From assembly GCF_017831975.1 (NCBI RefSeq), contig NZ_JAFDSS010000001.1, positions 1,178,001-1,242,000 of the forward strand: DNA of 64,000 nt, written 5' to 3'. The DNA comes from Microbacterium terrae. GTDB lineage: Bacteria; Actinomycetota; Actinomycetes; Actinomycetales; Microbacteriaceae. Positions within the stretch are counted from its first letter, which is position 1; each line of letters starts with the position of its first letter. The position numbers were made by a program, and so were the translations under genes. Of this stretch, positions 24,381-32,604 are shown piece by piece. The notes under the pieces were generated by a model. That model did no database searches. It was not told the DNA's origin and was given only the letters and a program-made list of their open reading frames with translations.

Positions 24381-25373
24381 ATGAGCGCTCCTGATCCCAC
24401 GGTCGGCGAACTGTCCGAGGGTCGGATCCTCGCCGGCATCCTCGCGCGTGTCGGCCCGTCGCACGCCGCGGTGGGCCCGGGTGACGACGCGGCGGTGCTC
24501 GCAGCCCCGGGCGGACGCGTGGTCGCGACGGTCGACACCCTCGTGCACGGTCCGGATTTCCGTCTCGCCTGGTCGAGCGCGTTCGACCTCGGCTGGAAGG
24601 CCGCGGCGGTGAATCTCGCCGACGTCGCAGCGATGGGCGCACGCCCGACGGCGCTCCTCGTGGCCCTCGCGATGCCGGACGACACGCGGATGTCGTTCGT
24701 CGAGGGGATCGCCGACGGACTGCGTGCGGCGTGCGACGCCCTCGCGCCCGGCTGCGCAGTCGAAGGAGGCGACCTCACCGTGTCGGACACGCTCACGCTC
24801 GCCGTGACGGCGCTCGGCGCGCTCGATGCGGACGTCTCACCCGTGCTGCGCTCCGGCGCCCGCCCGGGAGACGTCGTCGCCGTCGCCGGTGCGCTCGGCG
24901 CCGCGGGCCGGGGGCTCGGACTGCTGTTCTCGCGCTTCACCGATGCGGACGGCTCGCCGGTCGCGGTCGACCATTCCGCGCTGTCGGCTGCGGAGCGCGT
25001 CGACCTCGCCGCGCAGCTGCGACCGGAGCCTCCTGTGGCGCTGGGCGCCGATGCCGGTCGCCACGGAGCGACGGCGATGATGGACGTCTCGGACGGACTG
25101 GTGCTCGATGCGACGCGTCTCGCCGACGCCTCGGGTGTCAGCGTCGCCCTGACGTCCGCGTCTCTCGGCGCCGACCCGGCGTCGGCCCTCACCGGCGGCG
25201 AGGACCATGCGCTGCTCGCGACCTTCGGCGCTGCCGAGTCGCTTCCCGCCGGGTTCCGGGTGATCGGCGAGGTGCGCGCCCGGGGCGAGGCGTCCGTCCT
25301 CGTCGACGATCGGCCGTTCACCGGTCGGGGCGGGTGGGATCCGTACCGGGACTGGGATGCCGGCACCGGCTGA
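24381..25373 (+). CDS. thiL: Thiamine-monophosphate kinase
   Basis: Phosphorylates thiamine monophosphate to the active cofactor thiamine diphosphate. The 330-residue PurM-like enzyme has GPGDDAAVLA near residue 33, the VDTLVHGPDF metal-binding loop, NLADVAAMGA, EGGDLTVSD and the C-terminal DVSDGLVLDATRLA and LTGGEDHALLATF motifs. ATG 24381 is six bases after its -10, giving a leaderless message. It is divergent from the DUF3515 lipoprotein; no other thiamine gene is nearby. Confidence 0.95.
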   Translation: MSAPDPTVGELSEGRILAGILARVGPSHAAVGPGDDAAVLAAPGGRVVATVDTLVHGPDFRLAWSSAFDLGWKAAAVNLADVAAMGARPTALLVALAMPDDTRMSFVEGIADGLRAACDALAPGCAVEGGDLTVSDTLTLAVTALGALDADVSPVLRSGARPGDVVAVAGALGAAGRGLGLLFSRFTDADGSPVAVDHSALSAAERVDLAAQLRPEPPVALGADAGRHGATAMMDVSDGLVLDATRLADASGVSVALTSASLGADPASALTGGEDHALLATFGAAESLPAGFRVIGEVRARGEASVLVDDRPFTGRGGWDPYRDWDAGTG

Positions 25374-25406
25374 GCCCGTGCAGGGCGGCGGAGTCGGGGC
25401 CCGGCG

Positions 25407-25412
25407 TAGGGT
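25407..25412 (+). promoter_or_regulatory. Leaderless -10 of the serine hydrolase gene
   Basis: TAGGGT is followed by six bases and GTG 25419. Confidence 0.55.
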
Positions 25413-25418
25413 GATCGC

Positions 25419-26840
25419 GTGACCGACCTGCTGCCGCGCGCCGCTCCCGAATCGCAGGGTGTTCCTCCCGAGGCCCTCGACCGACTCACCGGTGCGCTCG
25501 ACGCCCTCGGGGGCACGCACACGCTCATGGTGCTCCGACGCGGTGACGTGATCGCCGAGACGACGTGGCACCCCTACGAGCGCGGGTCCGCCCACGCGCT
25601 GTACTCGGTGAGCAAGAGCTTCACGGCGGTGGCGGTCGGCCTCGCGATCGACGAGGGTGCGTTCGGCCTCGACGACACCGTGCTCGACCTGCTGCCGGGC
25701 GCCGCGCCGCAGCATCCGTCGTCGCGTCTCTCGGCGATGCGCGTTCGGCACCTGCTGACGATGTCGACCGGGCACGAGACGGAGCCCGAATTCGACGGCG
25801 GCGACTGGGCGCGCGAGACGCTGGCCGTCGACACGCAGCTCGAGCCGGGTTCGAGGTTCGTGTACAACACCGCGGCGACCTACCTCCTGTCCGAGATCGT
25901 GCAGCGCACGACCGGCAGCACGCTCACTGAGTACCTCTGGCCGCGCCTGTTCGAGCCGCTCGGCTTCGCGCGGCCGTTCTGGCTGCAGAGCCCCACTGGC
26001 GTCGATGCCGGAGGCTTCGGGCTGATGCTCCGCCCCGAGGAGCTTGCCGTGTTCGGCGAACTGCTGCGTGCCGGCGGGGTCTGGCGGGGGCGCCGACTGG
26101 TGTCCGCCGAGTGGATCGCCGCCGCCACCTCGAAGCAGATCGCGAACCGCAGCGACGACGACGACGGCGACTGGGCCCAGGGGTACGGCTTCCAGTTCTG
26201 GCGGTGCCGGCACGGCGCGTACCGCGCCGACGGTGCCTTCGGCCAGTTCGTCGTGATCATGCCCGAGCAGGAGTGCGTCGTCGTCGTCACCGGAGGAACC
26301 GCAGACATGGGGGCGGTGCTCGATGCGATCTGGCAGGTGCTCCTGCCCGCCCTCGGACCGGGCGACCCCGGCGACCCCGGCGGCCCCGGCGCCTCGCCGA
26401 TCCCGTCGGCTGCGCCGCGGCGATCGATCCCGACGCCGGGTGGGGAACGGGTCGCGGGTGATGTCGAGTACGCGTACGCGGGACCGATCGCGCGGCTGCG
26501 CCTCGCACCCGGCGCCATGTGGGTCGACGGCGTGCGCTTCGACTGCGAGCCCGACCGCTGGTCGACGGGTGCTTTGACGGTCACCGACGCCGACGGGTAT
26601 CCGGCGTGGTTCGGCGACCGGGTCGCGATTGCGGGCGGGAAGCACGGCGACGAGATCCGCATCGACGTGCGGCCCCTTCAGGACGCACCCACGTTCACGC
26701 TGCGGATCGGCGCGTCCGGGCGGCTGACGATCACGCAGGACGTCGGATTCGACGGCCCCGACGTCTGGCAGGGCGATCCGCTCGACCCTCAGGCGTCCGA
26801 CGACTCCGCACGTGCCCACCAGAGCACGGTGTCGCCGTAG
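25419..26840 (+). CDS. Serine hydrolase, beta-lactamase class C family
   Basis: A 473-residue protein. The penicillin-binding fold has SVSKSF (SxxK nucleophile motif, near residue 64), YNTAATY (YxN) and a C-terminal strand where GAFGQFVVIM replaces a classic KTG. A GDPGDPGGPG linker leads to a roughly 120-residue beta-rich C-terminal domain. No signal peptide is visible, so it probably acts inside the cell as an esterase, amidase or D-peptidase rather than as a secreted beta-lactamase. A TAGGGT -10 supports the GTG start. The last 52 bases overlap rsmD. Confidence 0.88.
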   Translation: MTDLLPRAAPESQGVPPEALDRLTGALDALGGTHTLMVLRRGDVIAETTWHPYERGSAHALYSVSKSFTAVAVGLAIDEGAFGLDDTVLDLLPGAAPQHPSSRLSAMRVRHLLTMSTGHETEPEFDGGDWARETLAVDTQLEPGSRFVYNTAATYLLSEIVQRTTGSTLTEYLWPRLFEPLGFARPFWLQSPTGVDAGGFGLMLRPEELAVFGELLRAGGVWRGRRLVSAEWIAAATSKQIANRSDDDDGDWAQGYGFQFWRCRHGAYRADGAFGQFVVIMPEQECVVVVTGGTADMGAVLDAIWQVLLPALGPGDPGDPGGPGASPIPSAAPRRSIPTPGGERVAGDVEYAYAGPIARLRLAPGAMWVDGVRFDCEPDRWSTGALTVTDADGYPAWFGDRVAIAGGKHGDEIRIDVRPLQDAPTFTLRIGASGRLTITQDVGFDGPDVWQGDPLDPQASDDSARAHQSTVSP

Positions 26841-27361
26841 CGCTTCGTGCGGGTGGCGACCAGTCCCTCCGGCAGCGCCGGTTCGGGGGAGCGGTGGGCC
26901 CGCTCGATGATGACATGCGCGCCGTCGGCGAGGAGCGGACCCAGGAGGGCGAGCGTCGCCGCGAGCTCGTCGTCGCCGAGGTCGTAGGGCGGGTCGAGGA
27001 ACACCAGGTCGTAGGGCCCGCGCGCCGTGCGCAGGAAGGCGTCGGCGCTCGCCTTGTGCACCCGCACCGTCGCCTGCGGTCCGACCGAACGCGCCACCTT
27101 GTCGGAGTTGCGCTGCACGATCGCGGCGGCCTTCGGCGCGCGCTCGACGAGGTCCGCGGAAGCGGCGCCCCGGCTGAGCGCCTCGAGACCGAGCGCACCC
27201 GACCCGGCGTACAGGTCGAGGACGACCGCACCGCGGAGGGCGTCGGCCGACTCGAGGGCGCCGAACAGCGACTCGCGCACGCGGTCGCTCGTCGGACGTG
27301 TTCCGGCATCCGGAACCTGCAGCGGGATGGAGCCCGCCCGCCCTGCGATGATGCGCGTCAC
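26789..27361 (-). CDS. rsmD: 16S rRNA (guanine(966)-N2)-methyltransferase
   Basis: Methylates G966 of 16S rRNA. The 190-residue class I SAM methyltransferase has the early MTRIIAGRAGS and RPTSDRVRESLFGAL signature, the SAM loop VVLDLYAGSGALGLEALSRGA, and the catalytic DLVFLDPPYDL (DPPY). The GTG start at 27361 is six bases from a TATCGT -10 on the minus strand (27373 to 27368). It is divergent from recG across 54 bases and convergent with the serine hydrolase. rsmD beside recG and coaD is a common actinobacterial order. Confidence 0.95.
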   Translation of the reverse strand: MTRIIAGRAGSIPLQVPDAGTRPTSDRVRESLFGALESADALRGAVVLDLYAGSGALGLEALSRGAASADLVERAPKAAAIVQRNSDKVARSVGPQATVRVHKASADAFLRTARGPYDLVFLDPPYDLGDDELAATLALLGPLLADGAHVIIERAHRSPEPALPEGLVATRTKRYGDTVLWWARAESSDA

Positions 27362-27403
27362 ACGCCCACGATACTGGCCGCGTCGAGCGTCGGCGCGCGC
27401 TCA

Positions 27404-27409
27404 TAGACT
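27404..27409 (+). promoter_or_regulatory. Leaderless -10 of recG
   Basis: TAGACT lies six bases before ATG 27416; the divergent rsmD -10 is about 30 bases to the left. Confidence 0.6.
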
Positions 27410-27415
27410 CGTCGC

Positions 27416-29578
27416 ATGTCTTCGCTCACGCTCGAATCGCGCCTGACGGCGGCTGTGGGCGACAAGACCGCCAAGGTGCTCGAGCGGGCGTTCGGCATGC
27501 AGACGGTCGGCGACGCGGTCTCGCACTATCCGCGGCGCTACGCCCGCCGCGGAGAGCTCACGCAGATCTCGTCGCTGCCGATCGGCGAAGCGGTGACCAT
27601 CGTCGCCGAGGTCAAACGGGCGAGCGAGCGACGGATGCAGAACCGCCGCGGTTCGCTCCTCGAGGTGGTCATCAGCGACGGCAACGGCGACCTCTCGCTC
27701 ACGTTCTTCAATCAGCCGTGGCGCCTCAAAGACCTGCAGCCCGGGCGCCGCGGCATCTTCGCGGGGAAGGTGGGCGAGTATCGCGGCGCGAAGCAGCTCG
27801 CGAACCCCGACTACGAGCTGTTCGACGACGAGGCGACCGCACGGCTGACCGCCGAGGCGAACGCGAACCTCCCGATCCCGATCTATCCCGCCACGAGCAC
27901 CGTGGCGAGCTGGCAGTTCACCAAGATCATCGCGATCGTGCTCGATGTGCTCGGCGAGGTACCCGACCCCCTTCCCGACGACCTCCGGCAGAGCGAGGGC
28001 CTGCTCGACGCGCGTGCGGCCATCGAGCGCATCCATCGGCCGGACTACTTCGAGCAGATCGATCAGGCGCGCTCCACGCTGCGCATGCACGAGGCGTTCG
28101 TGCTGCAGGCCGCGCTGCTGCAGCAGCGCGCGTTCGTGCGCTCGCTGTCGGCGACCCGCCGGGCTCCGGGCACCCTCCTCGAGGAGTTCGACGCGGCACT
28201 TCCGTTCTCGCTCACACCCGACCAGCAGTCGGTCGGTGCGCAGGTCGCCGCAGATCTGCAGGCCGACTGGCCGATGAACCGCCTCGTCCAGGGCGAGGTG
28301 GGCTCGGGCAAGACGCTCGTCGCGCTCCGCGCGATGCTGCAGGTCGCGCAGAGCGGCGGGCAGTCCGCCCTCATCGCGCCGACCGAGGTGCTCGCCGCCC
28401 AGCACCTGCGCTCGATCGCACGGATGCTCGGGCCGAAGCTCGCGCCCGAGCTCATGCCGACGCTCCTCACCGGGCAGCTCTCCGCTGCGGAGCGGCGCAA
28501 GGCGGCGCTGCGCGCGGCGTCCGGCCAGGCGCGCATCGTCGTGGGCACCCACGCGCTCCTCAGCGACAGCACGACCTTCGCCGACCTCGGGCTCGTGGTC
28601 GTCGACGAGCAGCACCGCTTCGGGGTCGAGCAGCGCGAGGCGCTCCGGGCGAAGGGCACGTCGCCGCACGCGCTCGTGCTCACGGCCACTCCGATCCCGC
28701 GCACGGTCGCGATGACGGTGTTCGGCGACCTCGACGTGTCGACGATCCGCACGATGCCGAGCGGACGCGCGGGGATCGAGACCTTCGTCGCACCGGTGGC
28801 CGAGCGTCCGGCCTGGTTCGCCCGGGTGTGGGACCGCATCGCCGAGGAGGTGGCTCTCGGCCGCCAGGCATTCGTCGTGTGCGCGGCGATCGACGCCGAG
28901 GCGCTCACGAAGGACGACACCGCCGACGAGCCGCCCACCGACGACGGCGCCGCCCCGCCGCGGACGCGGTGGGGGGTCGTGCAGGTCGCCGAGATGCTCT
29001 CGCGGATGCCGTCGTACGAGAGCATCCGGGTCGAGATGCTGCACGGCAAGATGCCGTCGGATCAGAAGGATGCCGTGATGCAGGCCTTCGCCCGCGGCGA
29101 GGTCGACGTGCTGGTGGCGACCACGGTCGTCGAGGTCGGTGTCGACGTGCCGAACGCCTCGACGATGGCGATCCTCGAAGCCGACCGGTTCGGCGTCTCG
29201 CAGCTGCACCAGCTGCGCGGGCGTGTCGGCCGCGGCGGGGTGCCGGGCCTCTGCCTGCTCGTCACCGAGACGCTCCCCGGCAGCTCGGCGCGCGAGCGCG
29301 TCGACGCGGTCGCCGCGACCCTCGACGGCTTCGCCCTCGCGGAAGTCGACCTCGAGCTGCGCGGCGAGGGAGACGTGCTCGGCGACGCGCAGTCGGGAGC
29401 GCGCACGTCGCTGCGACTGCTCCGGGTGGTGACCGACGCCGACCTCATCGCCGGCGCCCGGGTGGCGGCCGAGGCGGTGCTCGACGCCGACCCGGCGCTC
29501 ACCCGTCACCCGGGTCTCGCAGCCGCGATCGAGCGGCGCGTCGGCACCGACGAGCGCGCGGCTCTCGGCCGGAGCTGA
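27416..29578 (+). CDS. recG: ATP-dependent DNA helicase RecG
   Basis: Remodels stalled replication forks and branch-migrates Holliday junctions. The 720-residue protein has an N-terminal wedge/OB region (GELTQISSLPIGEAVTIVAEV), a Walker A QGEVGSGKTLVAL near residue 297, VVVDEQHRFGVEQR (DEQH), LTATPIPRT (motif III) and the C-terminal TTVVEVGVDVPNAS and QLHQLRGRVGRGG motifs V and VI. Length is normal. A short Asp/Pro-rich insert (DDTADEPPTDDGAAPP) lies between the helicase lobes. ATG 27416 follows its -10 by six bases. coaD starts 26 bases after it. Confidence 0.97.
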   Translation: MSSLTLESRLTAAVGDKTAKVLERAFGMQTVGDAVSHYPRRYARRGELTQISSLPIGEAVTIVAEVKRASERRMQNRRGSLLEVVISDGNGDLSLTFFNQPWRLKDLQPGRRGIFAGKVGEYRGAKQLANPDYELFDDEATARLTAEANANLPIPIYPATSTVASWQFTKIIAIVLDVLGEVPDPLPDDLRQSEGLLDARAAIERIHRPDYFEQIDQARSTLRMHEAFVLQAALLQQRAFVRSLSATRRAPGTLLEEFDAALPFSLTPDQQSVGAQVAADLQADWPMNRLVQGEVGSGKTLVALRAMLQVAQSGGQSALIAPTEVLAAQHLRSIARMLGPKLAPELMPTLLTGQLSAAERRKAALRAASGQARIVVGTHALLSDSTTFADLGLVVVDEQHRFGVEQREALRAKGTSPHALVLTATPIPRTVAMTVFGDLDVSTIRTMPSGRAGIETFVAPVAERPAWFARVWDRIAEEVALGRQAFVVCAAIDAEALTKDDTADEPPTDDGAAPPRTRWGVVQVAEMLSRMPSYESIRVEMLHGKMPSDQKDAVMQAFARGEVDVLVATTVVEVGVDVPNASTMAILEADRFGVSQLHQLRGRVGRGGVPGLCLLVTETLPGSSARERVDAVAATLDGFALAEVDLELRGEGDVLGDAQSGARTSLRLLRVVTDADLIAGARVAAEAVLDADPALTRHPGLAAAIERRVGTDERAALGRS

Positions 29579-29591
29579 CCGACCCGGCCGA

Positions 29592-29597
29592 TAGGCT
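29592..29597 (+). promoter_or_regulatory. Leaderless -10 of coaD
   Basis: TAGGCT is followed by six bases and ATG 29604, giving coaD its own start within the recG-to-smc block. Confidence 0.6.
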
Positions 29598-29603
29598 GGC
29601 GGC

Positions 29604-30101
29604 ATGAGCAGCAGAGTCGCCGTCGTGCCCGGGTCGTTCGACCCGCCGACCCTCGGTCACCTCGATGTCATCCGCCGCGCCGCGGCGCTGTACGACCAGC
29701 TCCACGTGCTCGTCGTGCACAACCCCGGCAAGGAGGCGATGCTCCCCATCGCCCAGCGGCTGACGCTTCTGGAGCAGTCGATCGCCGAGGGCGGGATCGA
29801 GGGGGATGTCGTCGTGGCGTCGTGGAGCGTGGGGCTCCTCGTCGACTACGCGACCGACGTCGGAGCAGGGGTGCTCGTCAAGGGGATCCGCTCGCAGGTC
29901 GACGTCGCGTACGAGACGCCGATGGCGATCGTGAACCGTCACCTCGCGCACGTCGAGACTGTGTTCCTGCTCCCCGATCCCGCGCATGCGCTCGTGTCGA
30001 GCTCGCTCGTGCGCCAGGTCGCCGCCCTCGGCGGCGACGTCTCGCCGTTCGTGCCGGCGCCCGTGGCCCGCTTCCTCGACACCGGCGCCCGCGACATCTG
30101 A
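29604..30101 (+). CDS. coaD: Phosphopantetheine adenylyltransferase
   Basis: Adenylates 4'-phosphopantetheine in coenzyme A synthesis. The 165-residue nucleotidyltransferase has [15 protein letters not shown] with the TxGH motif, the VLVKGIRS substrate loop, and the C-terminal [21 protein letters not shown], which corresponds to the ISSS-x-VR motif. Length is typical. ATG 29604 is six bases after a TAGGCT -10. The yceD gene begins 48 bases downstream with its own -10. Confidence 0.96.
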   Translation: MSSRVAVVPGSFDPPTLGHLDVIRRAAALYDQLHVLVVHNPGKEAMLPIAQRLTLLEQSIAEGGIEGDVVVASWSVGLLVDYATDVGAGVLVKGIRSQVDVAYETPMAIVNRHLAHVETVFLLPDPAHALVSSSLVRQVAALGGDVSPFVPAPVARFLDTGARDI

Positions 30102-30135
30102 TCTCCGCTGCGGCGCCGGGGCATCGTGCGGCGAC

Positions 30136-30141
30136 TAGCAT
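30136..30141 (+). promoter_or_regulatory. -10 hexamer of the yceD-rpmF-rnc-mutM transcript
   Basis: TAGCAT stands eight bases before GTG 30150, suggesting a leaderless or near-leaderless message for the operon. Confidence 0.5.
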
Positions 30142-30149
30142 GGGGGATC

Positions 30150-30719
30150 GTGGCCAGGAAGCATGTGACGGGACCCTTCGTCATCCCCGTGATCGATATC
30201 GTCCGCCGCGCCGGCGAGATGCGCGAGTTCGAGATCGACGCGCCCGCACCCGACAAGTGGGGCGAGGGCCTCGTTTCGGTCCCGGCCGGCGAGAACATCG
30301 GGATCGACGTGCGTCTCGAGTCCGTCCACGAGGGCATCCTCGCGTCGGGATCGGTCGAGACGGCGTACTCCGGGGTCTGCGGGCGATGCCTCACAGACAT
30401 CGCGGAGGGTGTCGAAGTCGAGTTTCAGGAGCTTTTCGCGTATCCTGGTGACGAAACATCTGACTTCGAGGTTCAAGACGACCACGTGGATCTTGAAACT
30501 CTGGTCAGGGATGCGATCGTCCTGTCGCTCCCGTTTCAGCCGGTGTGTCAGCCGGATTGCCCCGGCCTTGATCCGGTCACGGGTGAGCGGCTGGCCGAAA
30601 GCACCGGGGCGCAGCAGCGCGAAGCCCTCGATCCACGCTGGGCAGCGCTACAGGACTTCACCACAGACCACGACGACGATGCGCCGCGCCTCGGCGTCGA
30701 GAACACAGAAGAGAGCTAG
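30150..30719 (+). CDS. YceD family protein (DUF177)
   Basis: A 189-residue YceD protein, genetically linked to rpmF almost everywhere. It has the paired cysteine patterns GVCGRCLTDIAEGVEVEFQE and CQPDCPGLDP, which could bind a metal, and an acidic tail. In E. coli and plants the family is tied to 23S rRNA processing or accumulation; no enzymatic activity is known. GTG 30150 (VARKHVTGPFVIPV) matches the usual family start and follows its -10. rpmF starts two bases after its stop, so the genes are co-transcribed. Confidence 0.9.
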   Translation: MARKHVTGPFVIPVIDIVRRAGEMREFEIDAPAPDKWGEGLVSVPAGENIGIDVRLESVHEGILASGSVETAYSGVCGRCLTDIAEGVEVEFQELFAYPGDETSDFEVQDDHVDLETLVRDAIVLSLPFQPVCQPDCPGLDPVTGERLAESTGAQQREALDPRWAALQDFTTDHDDDAPRLGVENTEES

Positions 30720-30721
30720 TC

Positions 30722-30931
30722 ATGGCAGGTAACCCCCCCAAGCGGAAGGTCTCCCGTTCGAACACCCGCTCGCGCCGCGCGCAGTGGAAGGCGGAGCCCA
30801 CCACTCTGGTGAAGACCGTCGAGAACGGCAAGACCGTCTACAGCCGTCCGCACCAGGCGAAGGTCGTCACCGACTCGCAGGGCACCGAGCTGTTCCTCGA
30901 GTACAAGGGCCGCAAGGTCGCTGACGTCTGA
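30722..30931 (+). CDS. rpmF: 50S ribosomal protein L32
   Basis: A 69-codon gene for a small basic ribosomal protein starting MAGNPPKRKVSRSNTRSRRAQWK, the L32 signature. It lacks the two CxxC zinc pairs, so it is the zinc-free (C-minus) form. Many actinobacteria also have a zinc-binding L32 encoded elsewhere and swap them with zinc supply. It lies between yceD and rnc, the conserved order. Confidence 0.96.
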   Translation: MAGNPPKRKVSRSNTRSRRAQWKAEPTTLVKTVENGKTVYSRPHQAKVVTDSQGTELFLEYKGRKVADV

Positions 30932-30947
30932 GCCTCCACGGCTTGAT

Positions 30948-31649
30948 GTGACAGACATCGCTGACGAGCGCACTGCGCTCGATGCACTCGCACAGAAGCT
31001 CGGGGTCGATATCGACCCCGAGCTTCTGTCGCTCGCGCTCACCCACCGTTCGTGGGCCTATGAGCACGGCCAGGGCCCGCACAACGAGCGCCTCGAGTTC
31101 CTCGGGGACTCGGTGCTCGGGCAGGCCGTGACCGTGCGCCTGTACACGGCGAACCCGAACCTCGATGAGGGCGCCCTCGCCAAGCGGCGCGCCGGCGTCG
31201 TGTCGACCGTCGCACTCGCGGAGATCGCGCGCACGATCGGGCTCGGCGAGTACCTCAAGCTCGGCCGCGGTGAAGACCTCACCGGCGGACGCGACAAGGA
31301 CTCGATCCTCGCCGACACGATGGAGGCGATCTTCGGGGCGACCTACCTCGCGAGCGGTCCGGATGCCGCGACCGCGCTCGTGCTGCGCCTGGTCGAGCCG
31401 CTCCTCGCCGACCCCGACCGCTACGGTGCCGCGATGGACCCGAAGACGGCGCTGCAGGAGCTCGCGGCGCGCGCCGGCGAGCAGCCTCCCCGGTACTCGG
31501 TGGTCGCGACCGGCCCCGACCACGACCGCACCTTCACCGCGACGGTCATGGTCGGCGAACTCGCCGCCGACGGCGTCGGAACCAGCAAGAAGCAGGCCGA
31601 GATGGCGGCGGCCCTCGGCGCCTGGCACCAGCTCAGCGCCGGTGCCTGA
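30948..31649 (+). CDS. rnc: Ribonuclease III
   Basis: Cuts double-stranded RNA in rRNA and mRNA maturation. The 233-residue protein has the catalytic signature ERLEFLGDSVLG, the second acidic site DTMEAIFGATYL, and a C-terminal double-stranded RNA-binding domain (PKTALQELAARAGEQPPRYSVV to SKKQAEMAAALGAWHQL). GTG 30948 is 16 bases after rpmF. The last eight bases overlap mutM, so the two are coupled. Confidence 0.96.
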   Translation: MTDIADERTALDALAQKLGVDIDPELLSLALTHRSWAYEHGQGPHNERLEFLGDSVLGQAVTVRLYTANPNLDEGALAKRRAGVVSTVALAEIARTIGLGEYLKLGRGEDLTGGRDKDSILADTMEAIFGATYLASGPDAATALVLRLVEPLLADPDRYGAAMDPKTALQELAARAGEQPPRYSVVATGPDHDRTFTATVMVGELAADGVGTSKKQAEMAAALGAWHQLSAGA

Positions 31650-32583
31650 ACTTCCCGAGGTCGAGGTCGTCCGCTCCGGCCTCGCAACCGCCGTCACGGG
31701 GGCGACCGTGCTGGGCGTCACCGTCGCCGACGAACGCGCGCTCACCCGCCACCTCGGCGACGGCGTCGACTTCGAGCGGAGACTGACCGGTCGCACCATC
31801 ACCGCAGCGGTCCGCCGAGGCAAGTTCCTCTGGCTGCCGCTCGACGGCGCATCGCTCGAGTCGGCGCGCCTCGACGCGGCGCAGCGACCGGAGGCCGTCG
31901 TCGGACACCTCGGCATGAGCGGGCAGATGCTGCTGCGCGCGCCGGGGGCGCCGGCCGAGCGCCACGAGCGGGTGCGGCTGGATCTGTCGCATCCCGTCCA
32001 CGGCGAACTCGCCGTCGTGTTCGCCGATCAGCGCACGTTCGGCTCCCTCGCGCTCGATGACCTGCAGCCGACCCACGACGGCGCTGCCGGCGGATTCGGG
32101 AGCAGCGATCCGCGCGTTCCCTCGCAGGTCGCGCACATCGCACGCGATCCGCTCGACCCGGCGTTCTCGGATGCCGTGTTCGTCGCACTGCTCGATCGCA
32201 AGGACTCGGCCGTCAAGCGCGTGCTGCTCGACCAGACCGTGGCGAGCGGCATCGGCAACATCTACGCCGACGAGGCGCTGTGGGCTGCCCGCATCCATCC
32301 CGAGACTCCGGCACGCGCACTCTCGGCGCGTGCCGCTCACCGGCTGCTCGCCGAGGTGCGGCACGTGCTCGAGAAGGCTCTGGCCGAGGGCGGCACGAGT
32401 TTCGATGCCCAGTACGTGAACGTCAACGGCCAGGCGGGCTACTTCGCGCACTCTCTGAACGCCTACGGCCGCACCGGTGAAGCGTGCCCGCGCTGCGGGC
32501 GTCCGATCGTCCGGGTGTCGTTCACCAACAGGTCGAGCCACTTCTGCGCGTACTGCCAGCGGAGGCGGGGACGCGCGGTCTGA
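31642..32583 (+). CDS. mutM: Formamidopyrimidine-DNA glycosylase
   Basis: Removes oxidised purines such as 8-oxoguanine and cuts the DNA strand. The 313-residue protein begins with PELPEVEVVR, where the mature N-terminal proline is the nucleophile and Glu the acid. It continues with HLGMSGQ and the conserved QTVASGIGNIYADEALW helix-two-turn-helix region, and ends in a zinc finger with CPRCG and CAYC. The GTG at 31642 sits inside the end of rnc; choosing it puts proline at position 2 as the chemistry requires. Confidence 0.96.
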   Translation: MPELPEVEVVRSGLATAVTGATVLGVTVADERALTRHLGDGVDFERRLTGRTITAAVRRGKFLWLPLDGASLESARLDAAQRPEAVVGHLGMSGQMLLRAPGAPAERHERVRLDLSHPVHGELAVVFADQRTFGSLALDDLQPTHDGAAGGFGSSDPRVPSQVAHIARDPLDPAFSDAVFVALLDRKDSAVKRVLLDQTVASGIGNIYADEALWAARIHPETPARALSARAAHRLLAEVRHVLEKALAEGGTSFDAQYVNVNGQAGYFAHSLNAYGRTGEACPRCGRPIVRVSFTNRSSHFCAYCQRRRGRAV

Positions 32584-32604
32584 ACCGGCCGCGCGTCCGC
32601 GCCC

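Noticed and set aside
26363..26400. Collagen-like GDPGDPGGPG stretch in the serine hydrolase
   Set aside because: It is a short in-frame linker between two domains, not a separate repeat element.
24837..27404. An 855-codon minus-strand open frame opposite thiL, the serine hydrolase and rsmD
   Set aside because: It crosses three well-supported genes, has no recognisable domain and is built from Arg/Gly/Ala-rich sequence. Long stop-free shadows are expected at this GC content.
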